In this document: positions 38,285 to 45,970 of the stretch, piece after piece
Position numbering within the stretch: position 1 is the stretch's first letter
Layout: every line of letters starts with the position of its first letter
NCBI GenBank assembly: GCA_964023205.1
Contig: OZ026833.1
Location: 37,054,366-37,118,365 of the forward strand
Source: Lutraria lutraria
Lineage: Eukaryota > Mollusca > Bivalvia > Venerida > Mactridae
Direction of reading: 5' to 3'
Length of the DNA stretch: 64,000 nucleotides
Position numbers and translations under genes: made by a program
The notes under the pieces: model-generated
What the model was told of the DNA's origin: nothing
Database searches by the model: none
The model's input: the letters and a program-made list of their open reading frames with translations, nothing else

Positions 38285-39123
38285 GTTCGTTTTACATCAC
38301 ACTCATGAGTGATAGCTCTATGGATTTATTCCCAGACAATACGCAATGTTGTTTTCGTACCAAACTGACAAAACCCATCCATCTCAATAAACAAGACTGG
38401 GAAATTGCCTTAGTGGAAATGATTGTTCCTAGTCAGGTCATTAATGTCACTGAAGAAGAGCGACATTTCTACATTGTCACACATGATCCTGTCCTGGGTA
38501 AGGCCTTAGAAAACTTTGAGACCTATTGTACTCTCCCCAATAAAGAAGAAAAAGGTGTACGACTTTGTATTCCTATAGGAACTTATGTCACACCTCAACA
38601 TTTGATCGAGACGATTGACTTTACCGTGAAAGATCAATTAGGTAAAATATTTAGACAGAAAGGCCTTCGATTTACCATGGGTTTTTCAGGACAAAGTAAA
38701 CGCGCAAAACTGGACAGTTCGGATCAACTAGGCATTCAGTTTCATCCTCACATGTTTATTAAACTGGGTGGAGCCCCTGATAGTTCTTCGACCATCTTTT
38801 TTAAAGACACTCCAGATCCGTTTCCTCATGGCGTAGATATTAACATGGGTCATAATCATTTGTTTGTTTATTCTGACCTCGCGGCTTATACCTATTTGGG
38901 AAACATAGAAGCCCCCATCTTACGTGTAGCTCCATTTGATCCGAGAACGAAAGCAGGAACTAACCCTCATATTCATTTCGAGTTCTTGAATTTACACTAT
39001 GTACCACTGGCTAAAGCCGACTTTGACACCATCACTATCCATATAAGGGGTGACACTGGCCAGTCTATTCAGTTTATTCATGGGAAGTCTATGGTGAAAC
39101 TACACCTACGCCAAAGACAATGA
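38281..39123 (+). CDS. Penton / minor capsid protein
   Basis: 280 aa, beta-rich. It begins with SSFYITLMSDSSMDLFPDN and an 'EIALVEMIVPSQVINV' strand pair, and ends with GKSMVKLHLR, which matches the Polinton minor capsid (penton) pattern of 'F-x-[VL]-x-L-x-S...W-E-V-A-L-x-E' at the start and 'G-x-x-x-[VI]-x-L-H-F-R' at the end. It is expected to adopt a single jelly-roll and form capsid vertices. It sits two genes before the major capsid, the usual order. Confidence 0.9.
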   Translation: MSSFYITLMSDSSMDLFPDNTQCCFRTKLTKPIHLNKQDWEIALVEMIVPSQVINVTEEERHFYIVTHDPVLGKALENFETYCTLPNKEEKGVRLCIPIGTYVTPQHLIETIDFTVKDQLGKIFRQKGLRFTMGFSGQSKRAKLDSSDQLGIQFHPHMFIKLGGAPDSSSTIFFKDTPDPFPHGVDINMGHNHLFVYSDLAAYTYLGNIEAPILRVAPFDPRTKAGTNPHIHFEFLNLHYVPLAKADFDTITIHIRGDTGQSIQFIHGKSMVKLHLRQRQ

Positions 39124-39485
39124 TACCTACTTACCAAGGTCAACCTCGACAATATGGACACGGACTTGGATCCATGTTTAAGAAAGCCATGAAAAGAATT
39201 ATACCTTTACTGAATCCATTTGTGAAATCTGGAGTTCGCACCTTGAAAAAAGAAGGACTCCAGCAAGGAAAAGCCGCTATGAAAGATATCTTGACAGGAT
39301 CAAACGTTAAACAAGTAATACGAAAACGTGGAGCCTCTGTGTTAAAAGATGTGGGTGAATCCTTGCTACATGCCGTGGCCAGCCCTAAAAGACGTATAAA
39401 GAGCAAACCAGTCAAGAAAAGACCTCATTCGAAACTTCATCATCGCCGAGTTAAGCAGGCCAGACCTCTTGATATTTTCGATTAA
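39120..39485 (+). CDS. pVI-like small basic virion protein
   Basis: 121 aa. The start YQGQPRQYGHGLGSMFKKAM is the usual Maverick pVI-like beginning: a 'G-x-G-[LI]-G-S' motif with an adenain-type cleavage site (QYGH|G, residues 11-14), then an amphipathic helix (FKKAMKRIIPLLNPFV) and a basic tail (PKRRIKSKPVKKR). By analogy with adenovirus protein VI it would be cleaved by the protease and disrupt membranes during entry. ATGA overlap with the penton gene. Confidence 0.85.
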   Translation: MIPTYQGQPRQYGHGLGSMFKKAMKRIIPLLNPFVKSGVRTLKKEGLQQGKAAMKDILTGSNVKQVIRKRGASVLKDVGESLLHAVASPKRRIKSKPVKKRPHSKLHHRRVKQARPLDIFD

Positions 39486-39487
39486 TC

Positions 39488-40786
39488 ATGATGCAACACG
39501 GTTCCTGTGAATGTAGTAAGACAGAGTTGGATGTGTCTGTTGTGCCACCTACCATGACAGCCATGCAAGAAGGTCAATGGACTGAGCATTATCCCATTTC
39601 TGCCCTGGACAATAATGCTCCGATTGAATTTGTGATTCCTGCACAGACAGAAAAATGGACAGATCTGAATCAATCTTACCTGTACCTAAAACTCAAAATT
39701 ATACAGGCAGATGGTACAGACCTAGCAGGCGACAGTGAAATTGCTACCGTCAACAATTTCTTTCACAGCATGTTCTCAAGCATTGATGTGTACCTGAATA
39801 ATAAACTGATCACCAGCAATGCGGACACGTATGCCTATCGGGCATACATAGAAAATTTACTCTCCTTCACCTCAAGCTGTAAAGACACTCAGCTTCAGGC
39901 GTTAGAGTTATGGGGTGAAGACACCCCTGGTCATATGAACACCCACGTACATGACGGGGATAACAAGGGCTATATTGAGAGGCGTGCTCGTGTCCATCAA
40001 AGTCGTGTGGTGGAACTATGTGGACGACTTCATTTGGATCTGATGATGCAAGATAAATATTTACCCAATGGTATGGAAATACGCTTAAGACTAAACAAAG
40101 CGTCACCTCAATTCTGTCTCATGGGTGCCGCACCGGCTAAAATCAAGTTTCTAGAAGCAGGATTTAATGTAAGAACAGTAGATTTACTGCCAGTGGTAGC
40201 CAATCAACTCAATCAACAGATTGCTCAACATAACATGAAAATCCCCATCCGACGAACTGAAGTAAAAACATTTACGATTCCTAACGGTCAACGATCCAAG
40301 ATTGAAGATCATTTATTTCAAGGTCAATTGCCAAAACGACTTATCATCGGTATGGTAAGAAATGGAGACATGAATGGAGACATGGCTACCAACCCCTTTG
40401 ATTTCCGTCATTTTACACTGAATCATCTGGAAGTCAGCATTGACGGAAAAAGTATTCATAACAAAGCGTTTCAACCCAATTTTGAAACGGGAGAAGTTCT
40501 AAGATCCTACATGTCACTCTATCAAGCGACAGGAGCTCTTGGTCTCAATCGTTCATTTGGATTGAGCATGAATGATTATCGGAACGGATACACACTCTGG
40601 GGGTTGGACTTGACAGCAGATCAAGGTTGCGAGGAAGGTCAACTCCATCCTATAAAAACGGGCAATCTGAGATTGGAATTTCACTTTGGAACAGCACTTG
40701 CACAAGCCATCAACGTGATTGTATTTGCGGAATACGACAATCAAATTGAAATCAATCAATTCAGAGAAGTGCTTCTAGATTATTAA
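39488..40786 (+). CDS. Major capsid protein (double jelly-roll, hexon-like)
   Basis: 432 aa, a typical length for Polinton major capsids. N-terminal ECSKTELDVSVVPPTMTAMQ leads into 'IEFVIPAQTEKWTDLNQSYL', the conserved opening strands (F-x-I-x-G-[ST]...Y-[IL]-D-L) of this family, followed by an 'NNFFHSMFSSIDVYLNNKLI' segment, also conserved. The C-terminal part contains HFTLNHLEVSIDGK and ends in an 'FAEYDNQIEINQFREV' strand. It forms pseudo-hexameric trimers of the capsid shell. Confidence 0.95.
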   Translation: MMQHGSCECSKTELDVSVVPPTMTAMQEGQWTEHYPISALDNNAPIEFVIPAQTEKWTDLNQSYLYLKLKIIQADGTDLAGDSEIATVNNFFHSMFSSIDVYLNNKLITSNADTYAYRAYIENLLSFTSSCKDTQLQALELWGEDTPGHMNTHVHDGDNKGYIERRARVHQSRVVELCGRLHLDLMMQDKYLPNGMEIRLRLNKASPQFCLMGAAPAKIKFLEAGFNVRTVDLLPVVANQLNQQIAQHNMKIPIRRTEVKTFTIPNGQRSKIEDHLFQGQLPKRLIIGMVRNGDMNGDMATNPFDFRHFTLNHLEVSIDGKSIHNKAFQPNFETGEVLRSYMSLYQATGALGLNRSFGLSMNDYRNGYTLWGLDLTADQGCEEGQLHPIKTGNLRLEFHFGTALAQAINVIVFAEYDNQIEINQFREVLLDY

Positions 40787-40787
40787 G

Positions 40788-41252
40788 ATGGAAGACATGG
40801 ATATTGAACACCTGGAAAAAGGACAAGATTACGAAATGAAGTTATTGGCGTATCCTTGTTGTACAAGTTCAAGGACGGACTTTTTACAAGAGTGTTTGAA
40901 TCATCACGTCACAGAAGCACTCCAATCTTTAATTTATAATCAAGTGCATAAAGACTGTTATGGTTGTCGAGTGAATCATCCTAGTCAAGTACAACATGTA
41001 CTCTGCTTATACACGAATACGGAAGAGTGGACAGAACTTTACATTCAAAAAGCGATTCAACGTTTGGACGTGTTCAAGGTCATGGAAAAGTGGTATCCTG
41101 AATTAGTGACCTTGACCGATAGTGAAAAAGGAGACGCGTGTCGATTATGGATTCAATTTAAAGAAGAACTCACTCAGAATCAGTTCATAGATCAATGGAT
41201 CAGTGTTTGGGCTGAACGTGTCAACAGAAATTGGCATTATGGAGACGAATGA
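40788..41252 (+). CDS. Conserved small Maverick protein with CYGC-HPSQ motif
   Basis: 154 aa. The segment KDCYGCRVNHPSQVQHVLCL (residues 55-74) has the C-x-x-C...HPSQ-x-x-H-x-C pattern that recurs in a small protein next to the capsid genes of animal Mavericks; Cys and His spacing suggests zinc binding. No catalytic motif. Function unknown. The start is 2 nt after the capsid stop and the end overlaps the protease start by 14 bp. Two TCAAGGTCA half-sites lie within its coding DNA (41080, 41107), probably by chance. Confidence 0.75.
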   Translation: MEDMDIEHLEKGQDYEMKLLAYPCCTSSRTDFLQECLNHHVTEALQSLIYNQVHKDCYGCRVNHPSQVQHVLCLYTNTEEWTELYIQKAIQRLDVFKVMEKWYPELVTLTDSEKGDACRLWIQFKEELTQNQFIDQWISVWAERVNRNWHYGDE

Positions 41253-41829
41253 ACTACAATACCTATTAGATCATTCACCGTTATTAAAACCACTACATGC
41301 TCGTGTTTGTGCCAAAGATCAATTACCTTCAGAGAAACCGCATGACGTGAAAGCCTATATTGTGAATACCCATAACGGGAATCAACGTGGAGAACACTGG
41401 GTGGCTCTTTATTTAAAAGACAATAAAGCAGTGTACTTTGATTCCTACGGATTACCTCCTTTCGAAGAGATTCTAACCTTTGTGAAAAAACATGCCAACA
41501 AAACTTATCTGTGGAATGCCATGAGAATACAAGGCGATATGTTACCGGTGTGTGGTGTGTATTGTCTATTCGCTTTGGATTTTATCTCACGTGAATGTGA
41601 CTTGAACCAGATACTGTTAACCCGATTCAAACCGGACATGTATGGAAAAAATGACACTTATGTGACGCATTGGTTTCAACAATATTATGGTACTTATTAC
41701 ATGCATGCTCAATATGTGAACAAGTGTGGACAAAAGTGTTGTGCTCAACGTAACTCTAGACCAGAAGGTCACAACCGTTTGTATCATAGTATCACACATA
41801 GAAATACAACTCTTTATGGTGATCATTAA
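41239..41829 (+). CDS. Adenain-like cysteine protease (capsid maturation)
   Basis: 196 aa from the ATG at 41239. Catalytic residues fit the adenovirus protease/Ulp1-like fold: H53 (GEHWVALYL), D68 (VYFDSYG), Q98 (MRIQGD) and C105 (LPVCGVYCLFALDF), with the Gln-to-Cys spacing of 7 as in adenain. It processes precursor proteins at (M/I/L)-x-G-x|G or x-GG|x sites during maturation; such sites are present in the proteins at 35846 and 39120. Last gene of the packed plus-strand block. Confidence 0.95.
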   Translation: METNELQYLLDHSPLLKPLHARVCAKDQLPSEKPHDVKAYIVNTHNGNQRGEHWVALYLKDNKAVYFDSYGLPPFEEILTFVKKHANKTYLWNAMRIQGDMLPVCGVYCLFALDFISRECDLNQILLTRFKPDMYGKNDTYVTHWFQQYYGTYYMHAQYVNKCGQKCCAQRNSRPEGHNRLYHSITHRNTTLYGDH

Positions 41830-41872
41830 ACAATGTTACTGTTTCATGTTGTTACTGTTTTCTTGTTACAAA

Positions 41873-41878
41873 AATAAA
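41873..41878 (+). terminator. AATAAA poly(A) signal after the morphogenesis block
   Basis: AATAAA 44 nt after the protease stop, followed by T-rich and GT-rich sequence ('ctaggtgtctgttatctttttt'). It is the first AATAAA outside a coding region after 38033 and could serve as the common 3' end of the capsid block. Confidence 0.6.
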
Positions 41879-41951
41879 AGTTTAGAAAAACTAGGTGTCT
41901 GTTATCTTTTTTCTAAGTTCATAAAAATCAAGCACATGTCTGTGCGGTACA

Positions 41952-42031
41952 TTGGCGCGTGACGCCATCCAACCCTAGGGTGACGTCATCCAAGCGATAT
42001 GACGTCATCCAACCACGAGAGTGGGCGGCGC
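41952..42031 (+). promoter_or_regulatory. ATF/CREB-site array with E2F-like and GC boxes
   Basis: TTGGCGCG (41952-41959, one base off the E2F core), TGACGCCA (41960), TGACGTCA (41981) and TGACGTCA (42000), each of the three continuing with TCCAA, spaced 21 and 19 bp, then GGGCGGCG (42023-42030). No TATA. It precedes the ORF at 42064-42537 and is 0.8 kb from the right end. Confidence 0.65.
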
Positions 42032-42063
42032 TTCAACAGAAAAATACTCCGTCTTACAATACA

Positions 42064-42537
42064 ATGCCTCATTTCATTCTGAGAACTCAAACACTCAAGA
42101 TGGAGGCTTTATTCAATGAACTCAAAACAGCAAAACAACTGACTGAAAAACAGAGCAGGGTATGGCGTTCAATCAGTCGCTTAGCGGCTAGCATTGTTAG
42201 AAAAAGGGAACGTGATCTTCAATTCATTGGTGAGACTTTGAATACCATTGAAACCAATCGATTTCATCATAGAGAAGAATTATCTCAATTTCGAGATCAA
42301 GTCAGAGAAAGGCAGCGAGATGCTCGGGAACGAACGGTGAATAGACAACGGGAACAACAACAAGAAGAAGAGCATTGGCGTATCATCACTACCGCTCAAG
42401 TTGAGTACACGGAACAACCACCAGTACCAGAACAGGAATGGTCCTGTGGGGATTCAACATGCAGGCTCTGCTATCCCCCACCAGACTGCCAATGCGAACT
42501 ATGTACCCAACCAGATCAGTCAGCAAACACGGTTTAA
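42064..42537 (+). CDS. Coiled-coil protein with Cys-rich C-terminus, unknown function
   Basis: 157 aa from the first ATG after the promoter array (42064); the open frame itself reaches back to 41959 without ATG, and a second Met at 42100 is possible. Residues about 15-110 are helical and charged with heptads (QFRDQVRERQRDARERTVNR). The C-terminus CGDSTCRLCYPPPDCQCELC has six Cys in 20 residues and probably binds zinc. Placed outside the late block, next to the right TIR, with an early-type promoter and its own 3' hairpins, it may be a regulatory early protein; this is inference. Confidence 0.7.
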   Translation: MPHFILRTQTLKMEALFNELKTAKQLTEKQSRVWRSISRLAASIVRKRERDLQFIGETLNTIETNRFHHREELSQFRDQVRERQRDARERTVNRQREQQQEEEHWRIITTAQVEYTEQPPVPEQEWSCGDSTCRLCYPPPDCQCELCTQPDQSANTV

Positions 42538-42543
42538 AAAACC

Positions 42544-42805
42544 ACCAACGGTCCTTTTCAGGACCACCAACGGCCCTTTTCAGGGCCACCATGTCTTTTC
42601 GAAAGAAAATTCTCTCATTGTCTAAGTCTATACACACACACAAAATAATGGTACCAGAACATTCCGAAAATTCAATTCATACTATTTTGGGGTACAACAT
42701 TGATTTCCAATTTGTCCCAATTTGTCACAATTTTTGTTTACTTCTGGTACCGACCCCCTCTATATTCTATATGACCATGGTACCAGGGTACCGCCTATTA
42801 CTACT
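42544..42805. repeat. Right terminal inverted repeat (262 bp)
   Basis: Inverted copy of 25540-25801, starting 7 bp after the stop of the last gene and ending TACTACT. Confidence 0.95.
42550..42587 (+). terminator. Paired 3'-end hairpins, right TIR
   Basis: GGTCCT-TTTC-AGGACC (42550-42565) and GGCCCT-TTTC-AGGGCC (42572-42587), 12 nt after the stop of 42064-42537, in the sense orientation of that gene. Confidence 0.6.
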
Positions 42806-42811
42806 CATGTC
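42806..42811. repeat. Target-site duplication, right (CATGTC)
   Basis: Exact copy of 25534-25539, immediately outside the right terminus. Confidence 0.95.
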
Positions 42812-43139
42812 GTCGTTTCCGATGCATGGCAGGTTGGACGTCTTGAGCGAGGTCATCGTCCTGATCCGATTCGGACATTTGCGCAGCGATTTGATCTCTC
42901 GGGTCAGGTGGAGCCTATGGCCAAGATGGACCGGCTGGTTGTGCAGGCCCTGGTGCGGGACCTGGAGCTGGGACTGGGTCTATGTTAATTTGCAGGCGCA
43001 GCACGTTCCTTGCAACAGAACGTCGCTCCATTGCCGAAATGTTCTCTACAGCTCGACTAAAATATTCAAATACATTTGTATGATACATGTCTGTTTTATG
43101 ATGTGCAATCACCCATTTAACTTTGCTTGGCCTTATGGA
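42812..43139 (-). pseudogene. 5' part of ORF disrupted by the Maverick insertion
   Basis: The minus strand is open from 43139 to a single TAG at 42915-42917, then open again in the same frame through the target site into 25539-25460. Segments include FEYFSRAVENISAMERRSV, similar in pattern to a BESS motif (regulator C-termini), a Pro/Gly-rich linker (PAPGPAPGPAQPAG), and an acidic MSESDQDDD stretch. Likely the Myb/SANT- or MADF-BESS-type DNA-binding partner encoded by Harbinger elements, divergent to the nuclease at 43926. The TAG shows it was already dead or decayed independently. Family assignment tentative. Confidence 0.45.
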
Positions 43140-43925
43140 TCACGTGTTACATCAAACGGTTACTCCTGTTTTGGTTGTGTATTAACGCATTTAAAAGCTA
43201 TAGGTTTGCAAGTGGTTGAAGGTAAAGTAACATAAATATTTTCAAAGAAGTATATATTTTCGTTAAATAAAACACTCAACTTCTGTTTGACTATGAAACT
43301 AAAACTTTCTTACATTCGTCGTTATCCATCATCATTTATATAATTGTACGACGCACGTGTACATAAAACTTGAAGATTCTCAGTACAAGGTGTTAACATG
43401 ATTGGCTTTATAAACATGGTTACATAACAATACGAGTTCGGTACTGTACAACACCTCCGAGTCGTTGTGCTTGTTGCTTTATCAGTTCAAACAATATTTT
43501 GATATTTAAGTTGCCTATAAGTTAGTATAAGTTGGTATTATGGACGCTCGTCGCCGAAGAAAACTGTTACAAGTACATGTACTTATCACAATAGTTCAAC
43601 CGCCCCAAGATTTCCATGACTAACGAAGATTTGTCTTCGATTCTTTATTTACCCACATAGAACACACTCACTGTGCAACAACGACATTTCGGGGACTACG
43701 ATTCTGAATGTTCAGGTCGGAATGTCTTCGTAATGTTTTCTGACCACAGATACGGACTTTTTAAGTCACTGGCGAAAGCCCAGAATCGTATTTGAAACTT
43801 GTGACCTTGTTACCATTGCAAGAACGCAGTGACAATATACTGACAAAGCGAAATTGAGTGCTTCTGGTAGTTATCTGGTTAAGAACATATCAAACATACC
43901 GAATGTTATCTGTGTTGTTTGAGTT
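43140..43925. other. Non-coding spacer between divergent Harbinger ORFs
   Basis: No gene. By position it would hold the divergent promoter of the Harbinger genes. A short inverted pattern of 'aatcgta/tacgatt' words at 43690-43790 is unremarkable. Confidence 0.35.
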
Positions 43926-44530
43926 ATGTGTAAGTTACATCGAAGATATATATCCATATCAACTTTTGTACAGGCCATGTCACAGTACATAACATGGCCG
44001 TCCGGACACGAATGGCTTGAACTATGCGGCAACTGTTCTAAGATAAGCCCCGTCGTCGGTGCCATAGACGGTACCAGTCATAAGAATTATCGTCCAACTG
44101 AGCTCCAGCATCAGTTTTATTCCGGGCACTGGGGATATCACTGTTTTCATACAGGACTTGTAATTGACAATACTGGACGCATAAGATATGTAGAATCTGG
44201 ATTTTTAGGGCATCAAAACGATGCACCACATTTTGTTTTGATTTTGAATTGCGATTTCCAGATGATTGCTTTTTACTTGCTGACAAGATTTTTCCAAATC
44301 GACATCCTCTACTGACACCATACTCTATGGCACATATAAGACGTATACATGGTGCAGAGCGTCAACAAAGTCTGAGATTTAACAAATAATTATGCTCACA
44401 GATAGAGAGAAAAAGTGGAGCATGCGATTGGTCAGTTAAAAACCTACAAAAGCATAACTTCTGTTTGGTGACATCCACGACATTTACTTGCCATTGTAGT
44501 TAAACTATGTGCTGGTTTGATTTGAAGACG
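43926..44530 (+). pseudogene. Harbinger (HARBI1-like) nuclease, frameshifted
   Basis: The plus strand gives ITWPSGHEWLELCG, then VGAIDGTSHKNYRP with the first catalytic Asp, FYSGHWGYHCFHTGLVID, and VESGFLGHQNDAPHF with the second Asp, all in the order of Harbinger DDE nucleases. The frame is lost at about 44245; the next frame continues with FLLADKIFPNRHPLLTPYS to a stop at 44386, and a third frame shows VEHAIGQLKTYKSI (about 44416-44460), holding the third catalytic-region Glu. At least two frameshifts, so inactive. Element termini were not found. Confidence 0.8.
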
Positions 44531-44629
44531 AAAGGATATGGGGTTCTTATGTAAAGAAAATATGTAATAAAGTATTCAATTTGAGTTCATGTTATTAGTG
44601 ATCCCGCAAACATGTACGGCTTTACGGAA

Positions 44630-44690
44630 AGCCTCGTATGAAAAGGGGCGTAAAAGTCCGATATAAACAAACAAGCAACCAATTAAATGA
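44630..44690 (+). mobile_element. SINE tail fragment
   Basis: 'gaaaaggggcgtaaaagtccgatataaacaaacaagc' matches the 3' end of the SINE at 58285-58532. The head is absent. Confidence 0.6.
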
Positions 44691-45354
44691 GGTAGAAATC
44701 GGACCTAAAACTAACCTGAATGCACCATTTCACTTCTTCACGTAGAGGAGGTCAACTGCACCCCCCCCCCCCCTCCGTCTTCTTTCCTAAACATTACGTT
44801 CCCTCTCCTAGTCAGAAATGCTTGATCCGTCTCTGGATCATCTAATGAAGATGACCCGCGTCCCGGACGGATAATCTCAATTAAAGTAGAATATTTCTAC
44901 CATATCACAGTGTCATTTAAGAGACGATATTCTTCATTTTATTTATTTATTTAATATCTATTTTTTTTAAAGAATGCAGAATGCGCTGATTGGTCTACCC
45001 TATCAAATATTTTGACTGAGAGCAATTATCCTGTCAGAACGTAACACCAATGTGAACCACAAAACATACAGTCGTGTTGACTTTTTGCACATTCCTTAAG
45101 TTATGTTTTTTTCTAATCATTTATCTGAACTGTTGTTGACAAAGTTACGCGACTATTGCTATGTCCAGACAACATAATGTTGATGTTTTCTGTTGATTTT
45201 CAGGTGGTCAATCTGTCAAAAGACACAGAAATACAAAATCAAGATGCTGTACATAGTAACGTCAATATGCATTGAAATTATCAATACAAGAACCACATAA
45301 AACACGATACGTTATCAGACAGTATGTCTACTGATGCTATTAGACGTTTATTGA
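44691..45354. other. Non-coding; poly-C tract
   Basis: C14 run at about 44761-44774. No gene or other repeat recognised before the satellite begins. Confidence 0.4.
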
Positions 45355-45970
45355 GTTGGTGTTGTGATGTTGACTGAAGTTTGTGTTATCTGATGTTGAC
45401 TGAAGTTTGTGTTATCTGATGTTGACTGTAGTTGATATAATCTGATCCTGACTGTATACGATGTCATCTGATGTTGATTGTATGTGTTGTTATCAGATGT
45501 TGACTGTATCAATGATGTTATCGGGTGTTGTGTGTAGTTTGTGTTATCTGATACTGACTGTATAGTTGATGTTATCTTATGTTGACTATATAGTTGATGT
45601 TAGCTGATGTTGTCTGTACAGTTAGTGTTATCTGACGTAGTCTGTAGTTGATGTTATCAGATGCTGAATGTATACGATGTTTCCGGACGTTGACTGTAGA
45701 CGATGTTATCTGATGGTGACTGTATGTGTTGTTATCCGATGTTGACTGTAGACGATGCAATCTGGTGTTGACTGTATAGTTGACGATAAATAGTACCTGA
45801 TGTTGACTGTAAAATTGATGTTGTCTGATGTAGACTCAAGTTGAAGTTATCTGATGTTGACTGTATACGATGTTACTGATGTAGACTGAAGTTCAAGTTA
45901 TCTTGTGTTGACTGTATACGATGCTATCTTAGGTTGAGTGTATAGTTGATATTATCTGATGTTGACTGTA

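Larger units (their letters stand above)
25540..42805. mobile_element. Complete Maverick/Polinton (adintovirus-like provirus)
   Basis: 17,266 bp bounded by 262-bp terminal inverted repeats and a 6-bp target duplication. It carries the full Polinton core set on the plus strand (polB, packaging ATPase, integrase, penton, pVI-like, major capsid, protease) and accessory genes on both strands. I saw no stop or frameshift in any core gene. The perfect TIRs, exact duplication and open genes indicate a recent, possibly still competent insertion. The gene set implies both transposition (integrase plus protein-primed polymerase) and virion formation (capsid, ATPase, protease). Base composition appears less AT-rich than the flanks. 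Confidence 0.97.

Noticed and set aside
41959..42063. N-terminal extension of the right-end coiled-coil gene
   Set aside because: It has no ATG (begins GTG) and consists of the TGACGTCA promoter array.
42438..43235. 265-aa plus-strand ORF across the right TIR and flank
   Set aside because: It runs through the TIR and the insertion junction in a shadow frame; the mirrored TIR gives the same peptide at the left end.
25194..44774. Poly-G (25194) and poly-C (44761) tracts on either side as possible Harbinger ends
   Set aside because: Homopolymer tracts also occur at 21436 and 23681, and no inverted sequence or 3-bp duplication accompanies them.
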